NCBI GenBank assembly: GCA_034401795.1
Contig: CM067370.1
Coordinates: 54,238,880-54,302,879 of the forward strand
Direction: 5' to 3'
Length of the DNA: 64,000 bases
DNA from: Chaetoderma sp. LZ-2023a
Taxonomy: Eukaryota; Mollusca; Caudofoveata; Chaetodermatida; Chaetodermatidae
Part shown: piece by piece, positions 44,401-56,365 of the stretch
Layout of the letters: each line of letters begins with the position of its first letter
How positions within the stretch are numbered: the first letter of the stretch is position 1
Notes under the pieces: model-generated
Told to the model about the DNA's origin: nothing
Databases searched by the model: none
The model's input: the letters and a program-made list of their open reading frames with translations, nothing else
Translations under genes and position numbers: made by a program

Positions 44401-44889
44401 CTATATGACCGCGCTGCTCTTCTTCCTTTTTTGGCATTTGTAAGAGAGAATTAAGAAGCAGACATGATCGAGCGAGAGGATATCAACCAATTGTGTCACT
44501 GATGGCCGGACAAGTGAATGGTTGGAGGCTCCAGGTCTGAATTCCAAATATCATGAGGTAATTCACGATTGAGAGTGTTTTGTATTATGTCTATATATCA
44601 TGATCATTCATCTTATATATTCATGCTCATTCCCAGGCTAATATATGCAAAGAGCAGTTAACCCTCTTGACATATTTGTGTTTTCAGGTGAGATGCATGT
44701 TCGTGAGTTCTTTCCCTTTTCTTAGGAGAAAAAGGGGGGGGGCAGTGATGCGAATGTGATTCGGTTCCGTTAACTTGACGGTCCTTTTTTAGGTCTCCTT
44801 TAGTCAAGTTTAAGTCTAATTCTTTCTCCAAGGGGCAAAAGTAGCATTTATGGCTTGCCCCTTCCCACCAGGTTACTGACCAAATCTGG

Positions 44890-44992
44890 TGTATATCAGA
44901 AGTAACAGAATGGTGAGTATTGATCGAAGGAGAATGAAGGAAATTTCAATTTCCCTTTCTCCGAGATTTAACAATACTCACCATTCTGTTAC
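44890..44992. repeat. DIRS C internal complementary region
   Basis: gatcgaaggagaa is followed by ggaaatttcaatttcccttt. This joins the complements of both element ends, as in A but in the opposite orientation. Confidence 0.85.
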
Positions 44993-45240
44993 GGACCCAG
45001 CCTCGCAGCCCCACGGAGGCAAGCCATGGATTTCTCTTGTTTGGTGGCTATGCAAACAATATGAGCTCTATGGTAGACGGGTACTCGGCAGTTGGGAGCC
45101 GAGTACCCGGTTCCAAGGAGTCGGTAAAGCTTCCTAAGTCTATACTCCTAGAGCCAGCTGTCAGAGCCAGCTGTATATCAGAAGTAACAGAATGGTGAGT
45201 ATTGTTAGATCTCGGAGAAAGGGAAATTGAAATTTCCTTC

Positions 45241-46027
45241 AGTTTGGAGCGTTTAATGGTAGCTATGGATATAAACGAGAATAAGAGAAAACGGGCTCTA
45301 CTTCTCCATTATGCTGGCCCTGCTATTGATGATATTTTTGACTCACTTGCAGACACAGGAACGGATGACGACTACACTAAAGCTGCAGACTCTTTGACAC
45401 AATATTTCACACCAAAAGCAAGCCCTGCATTTGAAGTATATAATTTTAGACAAGCAAAGCAGAATGAAGGTGAAGCACTAGATAGTTATCACACTAGACT
45501 ATGCCAGCTCAGCAAATGTTGTGACTTTTCAGACACTGACAAAGAAATTGCAGCACAAATAATTTTAAATTGTGAATCACAAAAGTTACGTCGAAGAGCA
45601 TTACATGAGAATCTTAGATTAACAGAACTGTTAAATGCTGGACGTGCACTAGAAGTCAGTGAACGACAAGCTAATACAGTTGAAAATAATCCTAGTAAAT
45701 CGTACGTTCATAAAATCGACCAAGACAACCCACAATCTCATGAAATAAGCATAATCTCATGAAATAAGTATAAACAAACCACATACCAGAAAACTCAGTC
45801 GCTATAATCAGTCGCAGCCCAATAGTCATCGTTCACAATCATGTAGGCCCAGTCAGCGAAAGAGCAGCACAACGCGTTCAACAAACCCTTGTTATTTTTG
45901 TGGTGGGCAGTACCCTCACAGAAAGTTATGCCCAGCAAAAGGAAAACGTTGCAATGCATGCGATACATTCGGACATTTTGCCAAAGTCTGCAGGAAGTCA
46001 AAACATGAAAAACAGACAGTACAGGCA
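45241..46027 (+). pseudogene. Gypsy gag, 3' part with CCHC knuckles
   Basis: The capsid-like part (LLLHYAGPAIDDIFDSLADT, YFTPKASPAFEVYNFRQAKQ) is open to 45762. The zinc knuckles CYFCGGQYPHRKLC and CNACDTFGHFAKVC (45890-45995) follow after a stop and frame change. They bind genomic RNA in this family. DIRS C cuts off the N-terminus. Confidence 0.8.
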
Positions 46028-48780
46028 ATGAATACAGCCGTCAATGATTCAGACGATGCAGACTATGTTTACAGCATAACATGTGACAGGTATACAGTAA
46101 GCAATGTAACCTATCGTGGACAGCTTCCAAGATGTCAGATTAAGATTGAAAATCATCCAATTCAAGTAACAATCGATTCTGGTTCTTCAGTCAACATACT
46201 AGACAGTCAGACATATCAATTACTAATTCAGTCAGAAAACGCTCTCAAATTGCTAAAATCTTCAGAGACACCAGTCTATCCATATGGTTCCAAAAAACCA
46301 TTACCAGTTTTAGGTGTTCTGAAACCAAATGTTAAGATTGGAACTCTAGATACAGTAGCCGACTTTCATATTGTTGACGGAAATAGTGGTAATCTGTTAG
46401 GTTGTCAGACAGCACAGGCTCTGAAAATACTTCATCTCACACAAGCAATTGAATCAAAATGTATACCGTCAGAAATAGAACATGAATTCAGTGATCTATT
46501 TTTAGGAATTGGTAAAGTAAAGAACAAACAAAGCAAACTTCACATAGATGACAGCATTCAACCTAAACAGCAGCCACACAGACGTATCCCCTTTCATATC
46601 AGACAGGACGTGGAGAACGAACTGGAGAAACTTGAGCCCTTAGACATTATAGAGAAAATTGACGGAGCAACACCCTGGGTAAGCCCAATCGTAACAGTAC
46701 CCAAAAAGACTGGTGGAGTACGTATTTGTGTTGACATGCGCGAAGTGAATAAAGCGATGCAACGACAAGAGCACATCACTCCTACAATAGATGAATTAAT
46801 CAATGGTCTAAATAGATCCACAGTTTTCACTAAATTCACTAAACAGCTGGGTATCACCTACTTGAACTTAGCCCTGAAAACATGCAATTTACAACATTTA
46901 GTACACATATAGGTTTAAGACGATGCAAACAATTGATGTTTGGAATAAATGCAGCAGCAGAAATTTTCCAGAACGCAATAGCAGAGCTACTTCATGATCT
47001 TCCGGATTGCAGAAATTTATCGGATGGCATTATAGTTCGTGGAAAAGACCAACAGACTCATGATACAAACCTAAGACGTGTTCTAGTGAGACTTCGTGAA
47101 AATGGTGTAACACTCAACAAAGACAAATGTGTATTCTCACAGCCAGAAATAAGTTTCTTTGGACATACATTTGGACAAAATGGCATCAAGCCTGATCCAA
47201 ATAAGATAACAGCAATCAGCAATGCAGAACCACCAAAATCATCATCAGATGTAAGATCTCTATTGGGAATGTCTCAATATGTTGCACGATTCATTAAAAA
47301 CTATGCAACAATTACAGCTCCTTTGCGAAAAGATACCGAATGGAGATGGGATGTAACAGAGCATAATGTACTCGACAGACTTAAAGAAGCATTATCGGGA
47401 ACTCATGTCATGGAGTATTTTGATCCAAAACGTGAAACAGAAATACTAGTAGATGCTAGCCCATGTGGTCTTGGAGCAATTCTTGCCCAAGATAGCAAAG
47501 TAATCAGCTATGCTAGTTGAGCTCTTTCAGAAACAGAGTCTCGATATTCTCAAACCGAACGTGAAATGTTGGCTGTGATCTGGGCAGCAGAACATTTTCA
47601 TCCATACGTGTATGGTTCTCCTTTTCACAGAACACAAACCACTGATTGGAATATTCAAATCGCAAAAACCCACATCGGCTCGAATAGAGAGATGGAGACT
47701 GCGACTTACGCCATACCAGTGTAGCATTCAGTATCGACCAGGAAAGAATGAAAACATTCCTGCGGATTATATAAGCAGACAATCAACCAATCCTGCACCC
47801 AGTTCAAGTATCGCAGGAGAATATGTGAACTATATTTGTAACAATGCTATTCCAAAAGCAATGACACTTAGCGAAACAAAGTCAGAAACTCAGTCAGATC
47901 CAACTTTGCAGAAAGTAATTGAAGCTATTCGTATCGGTAACAAGAATGATGCAGAAATCTCTGACTTCAGAAAGGTTTCAGATGAACTATCAGTGTATGA
48001 TGGACTTATTCTTCGAGGTGATCACCTTGTGATTCCAAAGTCATTACGTGAAAAAGCAGTCAGACTGGCTCATGCCGGACATCAGGGAATTGTGAAAACA
48101 AAGCAATTAATCCATGAGAAGGTGTACCAGATGGCCCATGGCAAGAAGTTTCTATGGACTTTTCAGGCCCATTTCCTTCTGGTGAATATCTGCTTGTTGT
48201 CGTTGATGACTATAGTTGATATCCGGAACTGGAATTTGTATCAACAACTTCGGCAAAAGCAATGATTCCGAAGCTAGATGCCATATTTGCAAGACAATGT
48301 ATACCAAGGGTAGCAAAATCAGATAATGGTCCACCACTCAATGGACAAGATTTCACAAACTTTGCAACTCACTTAGGTTTCAAATACAGAAAGATAACAC
48401 CAGCATACCCAGAAGCCAACGGTGAAGTAGAACGATTCATGAGGACACTCAACAAAGCAACGCATACCTCATTAGCAGAATTTTGCAACTGGAAACAGGA
48501 TTTAAACCAATTTCTTCGCCAGTATCGAGCGACACCGCATTCTATCACCTCAATATCACCATTTCAAGCATTGACTAGTGGTAAAATGAGAATCTCACTA
48601 CTGGAGGTGAATCAGACACCACCCATCACAAGGATACATGACACAATGAAACATCATGATCATGACACTAAATCTAAGATCAAAACATATGCAGACAATC
48701 GCTATCATTCGAAACAAAGTAAGCTAACGGAAGGTGACACAGTTCTGGTACGTCAAGCCAAACACAACAAACTGACAGCT
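46028..48780 (+). pseudogene. Gypsy pol: protease, RT, RNase H, integrase (broken)
   Basis: The protease signature IDSGSSVNILD lies near 46170-46205. RT has PLDIIEKIDGATPWVSPIV and GGVRICVDMREVNKAM near 46640-46760. Motif A lacks its catalytic Asp (FTKFTKQ, near 46835), and motif C reads LSDGIIV instead of a DD (near 47020-47040). RNase H starts VDASPCGLGAILAQ and is stopped at 47518. In integrase a deletion near 48125 removes most of the zinc-binding region. The catalytic core is recognisable as SMDFSGPF, KSDNGPP and EANGEVERFMR in two frames. The lesions would abolish reverse transcription and integration. Confidence 0.85.
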
Positions 48781-51700
48781 GTAGCTCGCGGGGTAGTGTC
48801 AGGCCATTCCGGTGTCTGGTGTTGACTCGCCATGCTGCAAGTGCACGACGAATGATGACGCTGGTTAGCTTCTGGTCTTGGGGTGACGGATCCTGTCCAA
48901 TACTGCCCTACGGGTAACAAAGACCGGCTCCTAAGGCCGGTGGAACGCAATCATTCCGGTGGGGCCGTGCGACCATCGTCGCGAACATTAAACACTACAG
49001 TCTCATCCCAAGAGTTTGTGTCACCAGTATGCCTGTCCATAGCAATTTTGTGATCTATGGACCTACATGATTTGATTTGGTGACCTAATTAACATGTCTA
49101 TGCAATATTTTTACCTAAACAGACCGTCAAGTATACTAGATAAATATAATGATCATACGAAAATACAAGACATAGAGACAGCCTGATGAACTTCTAAACG
49201 TGGGGCTCCCGGAGGTACCACAGAGACTCGTAGGTCCGCAGAGGTATCCCCGTAAGGGAGGCTCCCGTACACGAGATAACTAATTAACTTAATATAAGCT
49301 ATTATACCTCTAAGCTGAAAGGAAAGAAAATTACCTTTTGTAGTGTCGGAAAATCATGTGCCTCACGCGGGCACCACTCATAGTGCTAGTTTGGGTGAGG
49401 AGTATTATCTTCACGCGGGCCGTCATTACTGAATCCTTGCGAGAGAAAGTGGGAGAAGAGATTTGTCCGAAAAGGGCCCACTCTAATGTTCAACCAAAAT
49501 GCTGTAAAGAAAAGACCATACCTAGTTAAATTATGACTATAAGCTTGCGTGCTGTTTTACGTGAAGACGGGATGAGCGATTCCCGAAGGATTCCCACGTC
49601 ACCGTCTTATGTAATTCTCAATATGCTGAATTAGTAGTTGCCATTTTTATTTTTGTGGACCTTCTTCTATGCCTAACCTAATATTGAATTTTTATAGACA
49701 AGAACTATTTTAGGCCGCAGATGGCTGGCGTCTACCTAGCTTTTTAGATACAGCTGTCATTGAGAATGGCTGCCCTAAGACATCAATACTGAAGACAGCG
49801 TGCATACATGTTACTTTGCAAAACCTCTGAACTGGGTAAGAATCTGGACATCTCACTCCGTAACCACATAAAACGTCACAGGACATTGGTTACTTTCCAC
49901 AAAAGCATTTTTAGGTAACTGATCTATCGTTATGGTGGGGGTAAGCGAGACGAATACCCACCATGAATGTCCTTCCCGTGAGGGCATGGCAGATCATAAT
50001 ATCATGCCCAGACATTCTTACAGAAGTCGGTGGGGGATGTGTATCTCGCCCGTCACCAGGTCCTACGGAACTAACTTTTTAACCTGGCGTTAGGTTTAAA
50101 CACCAGTTGCCGAGTTATGCACTGCAGTGCGGGAGGATTGTTCAGCAGATTAAAGAAAATAATAATTAAAATATGTTTTAGCAGTGCTTTCCTACATTGG
50201 CAAAGGTAACTAACTACTGAGTATCCGATGATACACGGGGAATGTGTGTGACACCACACCCTGGCCATCACCGCTCGGAAACCCCAATAGTTACCCAGGG
50301 TCGGATCAGTCCATGGTGCAGATAGGGACATTTTAGAAGCCATAAGGCTTAGTGGAACATGCAGAGAGACAATAACTTAGAAATATGAGGCCCTTTAGGT
50401 ATGTTGGCCAATCTTACACAACCTTGCCGGAGTGCGGGGATAAATTATCGCAACTACCGGAAAAGAGGCGTACACTATGCGTCTCCTAACGAAGAGATTG
50501 TCTCTAATCATATTAAACCTATCCTATCGAGCTGAATAGAAAAGGTTATTAGTCGGTAGCATGCTGGGCTAAACAGAGTTATAGCACGGACAGCGACCTC
50601 AGTGAAAAATTGTTGGTGGTGGGAGAAAGTGCTGCATATATAAGTGTTGCTGTATAGTGTTTCCTACGTGCACTGCAGTCCTATATTTTTCTACAAATAA
50701 ACAAAACATATAAACTGATGGCCACTTGCCATATATAAACTAACCAGAACAATCAATACAATGTGAAATGATCAGAATAATATATATATATAAGCCCCTA
50801 AGACCGTTACGGTGCCTTTTAGGCATCGGGACCGTTTATACAGATACGATATAATTATCAAAGATGTAATTAACGGGATAATTAAAATGTCAAGTATAGT
50901 TACTTAAATAATCGGTAGCCATTTTTAAATCTGGGCTATCGTGTTACTGAAATTGATACGTCACCCTTGGTTTGACGTGAGTTGATGCGTTTCCTGGAAG
51001 CTGGAAAGTTCCCGCATGCCGGTTTCCGCAAACAGGATTCCCGCAAGCAGCCCATGACGGGAGCGGATCGAACTCAGGACTGTAATCACAATATAGAATG
51101 TCTAACGAGTAGTCAGCAAGAGATACAATAACATTACTGCTATGACGAAAGTTCCCATACACCGATGGTATGGATGGAAGTTGCCAACAACCCGATCATA
51201 AGCGGGGGTTGTTGAATGCGGATGAAGATACATAACTAAGCTTAATGGTGTGGGGTACGTCAGCCAGCTCTGAAGACGTACCGGGCAAAGTTTACTTTGC
51301 TGCGGTCAAAAAGTTTAGATAAACTTGCACGATATCAGTGCGGGGACAGCTGAATAACCACTTTTTGGCATGGCCGACAGATCCGGCGAGTCATCACCAA
51401 AGAACATCACTGCCTCTACATCTGTAGAATCACATTTTTAGGCCATGAAAGGCCTCACCGCAAGTTCGTGTTCCGAGTTAGTTCTTGATGTATTCGTGAA
51501 CAATATTCAAAAGTTCCAAAATTACTCCCGCACAAACGGGAAATACAAAATTGATTTAGTGTGGTGGGTTGGGTTGCTGCTGCCTACGGGAGAGAAACCT
51601 TCGAGACTGAAGTCATTTGTTTAATGACTGTCTTGTGATTGTAGCTGATACAGTTTCAACCTATTTGGCCCCTGGCCGAGGATGCTGTCGAGTTCTGGAT

Positions 51701-52260
51701 TTCGTCTCCTTTTGTACTACTCGGGATGTCATAGGCGCAGGCTCCAACCAATCATCGGTCGAGCAACAGCCAATCGGCGCGTAGCTAATAATAATGCAGT
51801 CAAATGTTTTAGAACATTCTAGAAGTTCTGCGTACACGTGGTTATGATGTCACTGCAATACCTTGAAGATAATCAAAAGGGGTTTTCCGTGGATAACTCA
51901 GCCATTTCTTAACCGATTTTGAAATGGTTTACAAATTTGGAAAGCCCGTCGAATTCTGGTCTTGATTAATGCCAGATTCGGTGGGAACAAGTAATTAAAA
52001 AAGGATTACATTGTACCTTCTCGGTACACTAAAAGCGTCATCCTATCTTGGTCGTAAAATACGCACTCTGTCGAAAATAGTATTATGCGCGCCATGGTCT
52101 TTAACGAACTTAGTCGTTTTTACAACGCGATTTCTCTCATAGGTCCATATACGCTTATAGCTCTACCCAGGGGGGCGTGTTCAGGGAAGGAATTCAGGAC
52201 GGACGGCGTGTACCCAGCTTAGCTGGTTCGGCCGGCACCAGACCGGTCGATCCGAACCAC
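48779..52260. mobile_element. 3.48-kb ORF-less, hairpin-rich insertion of unknown class
   Basis: It interrupts Gypsy integrase between NKLT (48778) and PFNPYPYRV (52265). acag occurs on both sides (48775-48778, 52261-52264), a plausible 4-bp duplication. No ORF above ~90 codons resembles a protein. No terminal direct or inverted repeats were recognised. Many perfect stems occur, including CAACAACCC/GGGTTGTTG (51185-51214), GGTACGTC/GACGTACC (51254-51282), GCAAAGT/ACTTTGC (51285-51300), AAGACGG/CCGTCTT (49564-49608) and, at the right end, GGTTCGG/CCGAACC (52225-52258). Its class is unknown. Confidence 0.65.
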
Positions 52261-52264
52261 ACAG

Positions 52265-52629
52265 CACCATTCAATCCGTATCCCTATCGCGTCATCGCTA
52301 GGAAAGGCCACATGATCACAGCTCAAAAAGACAATCACAGACTCACCCGAAATGTTTCTGTGTTCAAGCAGATAGCACCCAAATCCGTTCATATTTGTGA
52401 GGAACAATTGGATTCTGAGAAGGAAGAGGATCTGTCATGTGATAATAACAAACAAATGCCATCAAATAATGATCAATCAGTGTCAGACCAGAACTATGTG
52501 AATTTAGACTTAACACAGCCAAGTCTTCCAAAACCAAATCCTTCACCATGACTACCATCCTGCATGGGACAACGCAGATCAGTTCGTGAGCACAAACTAC
52601 CCGTTAGGTTCAAGGATTACTTGACATAA
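52265..52629 (+). pseudogene. Gypsy pol C-terminus
   Basis: It resumes the integrase tail with FNPYPYRVIARKGHMITAQK and RLTRNVSVFKQI. It runs through an acidic linker to a TGA at 52549. The family end motif (QRRSVREHKLPVRFKDY) follows in the same frame, up to TAA 52627-52629. Confidence 0.8.
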
Positions 52630-52927
52630 CTATTTAAGACATTTTCTAGTTGATCAGTTTATTCTACGTACAGATCAAGAGACAATCATAATCACAATCA
52701 GATATAATTATTAGTATATTTGCAAAAATAGAAACACACTAATGAAACATGCACCTACTCGAATTCACGCACACAAATGTAACTATCTTTTTAGTCTTGA
52801 ATGTCAATTTCAACATAGTAACCATACATTATGTAATCTCATTTAATTTACCAACATACTATATTTGATAATTGGCATATTTGATTTGGTATTTTTTATT
52901 CTTGTTCATTATTAAGAAGGAGAGAGA

Positions 52928-53110
52928 TGTAACGTTCTTATTTAAAGTAACAGTTCAGCTTTAATTATATAGCACTCTGGTAACACGGTCAGCTGTCAAT
53001 CACAACTGTCAAATTACTGTATTCGCCGTATCGATCGTGCCAACAAAATACAAACACTCAATATCTGTCCTGAATCTGTATCAAACATCTTTAAACATCA
53101 AGATATCATA
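52928..53110 (+). repeat. Gypsy 3' LTR
   Basis: 183 bp starting TGTAACGTTC and ending near atatcata, preceded by the purine tract. It is the uninterrupted counterpart of the 5' LTR. Confidence 0.9.
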
Positions 53111-53400
53111 GTGCCTTCAGAAATCTACATAAATACATGTTCCCTGAAGGCACCCCTCGGCCATCTACATAAATACAGGTCCCTGAAGGTACCCCTCGGA
53201 CATCTACATAAATACAGGTTCCTTCAAGGCACCCTCAGCAATCTACGTAAATACCGGTTCCTTCAGGGCACCCCTCAGACATCTACAAAAATACAGGTTC
53301 CCCAATGCATCCCTCAGCCACCTACATAGATAAAGGCTCCCTCAAGGCACCTCTGAACAATCTACATAAATACAAGTTCCTTCAAGGCACCCAGAAGTAC
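53111..53400 (-). repeat. ~40-bp minisatellite, inverted arm
   Basis: After ten bases of a forward unit (gtgccttcag), the array switches to reverse-complement units such as atctacataaatacaggttc plus cctgaaggcacccctcgg, about seven copies. The unit is the same as at 37576-38112. Confidence 0.9.
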
Positions 53401-53640
53401 TCAGAGACTTTACATCTCTTACCCCTGGTCATCGGGCCTCTTCTCCCTTAGGATCTTTCAACTTGGCTGGACCGTAAACTATGCATTCACATTACCTACA
53501 CTGCCCTCGCAGGTACCTATTTACAGTTAGGTGGACTGGATCAACGCAGAGTGAAGGTCCTTTTCACGAACAGAACGCGGTGGCCTAGCCAGGAGAAGAA
53601 CTGTCAACCTTTGAGGTACCAACGCTCACTCCTAACCACT
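53401..53640. other. Interspersed repeat fragment, unclassified
   Basis: It contains tatttacagttaggtggact and a cctaaccactcagccactac-like end, phrases that look like a common invertebrate interspersed repeat. No gene was seen. Confidence 0.35.
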
Positions 53641-54782
53641 CAGCCACTACGCATCTACTCTAGATAGTCTAATTTAAGCTATGCATTGTAGCTTAGCTTA
53701 GCCCAGTATAGATTGGCTTAGGTCAGTATAGCTTAGCACAGCATAGCATAGCTTAATCCAGTATAGCTTTGTACACTGTACAGCTTAGCTTAGACTAGTA
53801 TAACATAGCTTAACCTAGGCTAGTATAGCATAGCATAGCTTAACAGACTAGTATAGCATGGTTTAGCCTAGACTAGTATGGCATAGCTTAGCATAGAATA
53901 GTATCGCTTAGTCTAGTCAAGCATAGCTTAGCTTAGACTAGTATAGCTTAGATTAGAATACGATATCTTAGACTAGACTAGCATAACTTGGCCTAGTCTA
54001 GTATAGCATAGCTTGGCATAGACTTGTATAGCACAGCTTAGCCTATACTAGGATAGCTTAGACTATTATAGCTTAGACTAGTACAGCTTAAACTAGTAGA
54101 ACTTACATGTACACTAGTATAGCTTACACTAGCAAAGCTTAGACTAATATTGCTTGAACTAGTATGGCTTAAACTAGTTTAGCTTAGACTAGTATAGCTT
54201 AGACTTGTATAGCTTAGACTTGTATAGCTTGGCTTAGCTTGGCTAGTTAGCATAGCTTAGTCTAGACTACTATATCTTAAACTAGACTAGTATAACTTAG
54301 AGTATGCTAGTAGTATACTTTAGACTAGACTAGTATAGCTTAGAATAGTATCGCTTAGACTAGTATAGCCTAGATTAGTATAACATGGACTTGTATTGCT
54401 TAGACTAGACTAGTATAGCTCTGACTAGACTAACATAGCTTAGACGAGACTAATATAGCTTAGACTAGCATAGCTTAGACTATACAAGTATTGCTTAGAC
54501 TAGTATAGCTCACTATAGTATGGCTCAGACTAGTCTTAAACTAGGATAGCTTATACTAATATAGCGTAGACTAGTATAGCTTAAACTAGTATAGCTTAGA
54601 CTAGGATACCTTAGACTAATATAGTTTTGACTAGTATAGCTCGCATTAGTATAACGTATACTAGTATGACTTAGACTGGTATGGTTTAGATGAGTGTGGC
54701 TTAGACTAGTATGGCTTAGATAGTATTGCTTAGACTAGTTTTGCTCAGACTAGTTTAGCTTAGACTAGTATAGCTTACAATA
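53641..54782. repeat. TAGCTTAGACTAG array, left part
   Basis: About 1.1 kb of variable phrases around gtatagcttagactagtata. It resumes after the LINE insertion at 55554. It is related in composition to 27030-28340. Confidence 0.85.
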
Positions 54783-55467
54783 ATATTCACAATTACTATG
54801 TGTCGTACCACGTTTTAGCGACAGTGCCCGCAACATAGGCGTAACTTTTGATAACATTCTTTCAATGGAAGCATATGTGACATCTGTCTCTCGTTCCATC
54901 TTCGTCAATATGAGAAACATCAGCAAAATTCGAAATCTGCTTGACACCGACGCAGTTAAAACACTTGTTCATGCCACCATAACATCCAGGTTGGACTGGC
55001 ATAACATCAGCCCAGTTGGAGCGTCTGCAGAGAGCCCAGAACACAGCAGCTCGGTTGATCACCCGCACGAGAATGCATGAACACATCACGCCTGTTCTCC
55101 ACGAACTACACTGGCTGCCAGTTAGAGAACAGATCAGCTATAAGGTCGGACTCTTAGTGTTCAAATGCCTTCATGATCTTGCACCACCGTACCTAAATTC
55201 ACTGATCGTACGAAGAACATCAGCAAGGTCCCTTCGATCAAATTCACAATTACTATGTGTCGTACCACGTTCGAATTTAACCATCGGTGAACGCGCCTTC
55301 TCGAGAGCAGGACCAAAATTTTGGAACAATCTACCATCTGACATTCAAAATTGTAACAAAATTGAGCCATTTAAATCTATGTTAAAAACTCACCTTTTCA
55401 CAAGAGCATATTTTTAAATTTTGTAAAGCGCCTTTGAGCGGTTTAGTCCGGAATCGGCGCTATAGAA

Positions 55468-55500
<33 letters not shown>

Positions 55501-55546
55501 CATACATACATACATACATACATACATACATACATACATACATACA
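54783..55546 (+). pseudogene. L2/CR1-like LINE 3' end inserted in the array
   Basis: The RT C-terminal region reads NIGVTFDNILSMEAYVTSVS, LVHATITSRLDWHN, then in another frame LQRAQNTAARLITRTR and HITPVLHELHWLPVREQISY, ending KTHLFTRAYF at 55417. A 3' tail follows (gtaaagcgcctttgagcg, cggcgctatagaaattt) with (CATA)n. The 7-bp duplication TACAATA flanks the insertion (54776-54782, 55547-55553). The first ~28 bases repeat 55240-55268. Confidence 0.82.
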
Positions 55547-55550
55547 TACA
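55471..55550 (+). repeat. (CATA)n microsatellite tail of LINE
   Basis: About 20 uninterrupted tetramers directly follow the LINE 3' end. They are likely the element's tail, expanded by slippage. Confidence 0.9.
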
Positions 55551-55553
55551 ATA

Positions 55554-56365
55554 GTATAGCTTAGACCACTATAGCTTACACTAATACAGCTTAGACTAGT
55601 ATAGCTTGGATTATCTTGCCTTATCTTGGCTTGGCTTAGCTTGGCTTAGCATCGCCCTGGTCGACATAGCATTGACCTGGTCGACATATCTGTAAATAGG
55701 TACCTGCAGTATGTTGCTACCGGGCTTGGTCTGTCTGCCTGCCTGCATACATGCCTGCCTGCCTGCCCCCTAGACTTAGCCTACTTTACAATAGTTTAGG
55801 CATACATTGTGCAGCCTAGCCTAGACATAACTAGCCTAGCCAACTCACCTTAACCTACCCTAGACATAGCATATAGGCGATCCTAGCTTGCATAGCCTAA
55901 CCTAGGCCTAACCTTCCAAGCTTAGACTAAACTAGCCTAACCTAACCTAGTTTAGACTATCCCAACCAAGCATACCTAATCTATCTCAGACTTAGCTTAG
56001 CATAGAGTAGCCTATATGCATAGCTTGTATAGCATAGCCTATATATAGCTAGCCCAGATTGTCCTACCGAGACCTAGCTTAGAGCCTAGCCTAGCATACC
56101 CCAGGCTTAGGCTTATCCTAGCATCAGCTAACCTATGCATAGCTTGAGTAGATTAGCCTGAGCATAGCTAACTCAGCTTGGATTACCCTAGACTTAGCCT
56201 ATAGGCTGGTCCAGCCTAACTTAACATAGACTAGCTTGCCATACCCTAGCCTATCCAGGCCTAACATACCATAGCTTTAGACTTAGTCTAGCATAGGCTA
56301 GCCTAGACATAGTTTGCGTAGTCTAATCTAAGGCCAACTTAGGCTAGACCTAGCCTAGCCTAGCC
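55554..56365. repeat. TAGCTTAGACTAG / TAGCCTAG array, right part
   Basis: Continues the array, drifting to agcctagcctagacatagcc phrases and CTTGG variants. Short GCCTGCCTGC tracts occur near 55735-55770. Confidence 0.85.

Larger units (their letters stand above)
39611..45240 (+). mobile_element. DIRS-like retrotransposon C (family A, internally deleted)
   Basis: A 5.6-kb family-A copy inserted in Gypsy gag. TTC flanks it at 39611-39613 and 45238-45240. The ITRs are 39611-39800 and about 45050-45240, the ICR 44890-44992. Relative to A it lacks the end of gag and most of RT: the gag frame stops at 42480 and the sequence resumes in the RT-RNase H connection. It is more diverged from A and E than they are from each other, so it is older. 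Confidence 0.9.
38118..53110 (+). mobile_element. Ty3/Gypsy LTR retrotransposon, multiply interrupted
   Basis: A Mag/SURL-like element: LTRs begin TGTAACGTTC, PBS region ctggcgacgagg after 39351, gag and pol (protease, RT, RNase H, integrase), and a purine-rich tract aagaaggagagaga before the 3' LTR. The flanking five bases are gtgtc (38113-38117) and gtgcc (53111-53115), a plausible target duplication with one change. It is interrupted by a TIR element in the 5' LTR, DIRS C in gag and a 3.48-kb insertion in the integrase C-terminus. Without these its length would be about 4.8 kb, typical for the group. It is inactivated by many lesions. Confidence 0.9.

Noticed and set aside
49182-49240. ctgatga followed by aaac, as in a hammerhead ribozyme
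   Set aside because: The conserved GAAA and the three stems could not be placed, so a ribozyme is not supported.
53111-53329. 72-codon ORF with repeated peptide
   Set aside because: It is the translation of the inverted minisatellite units and does not extend beyond them.
53401-53640. tRNA-derived SINE
   Set aside because: Some phrases recall tRNA-like interspersed repeats, but no A/B box pair or target duplication could be shown.
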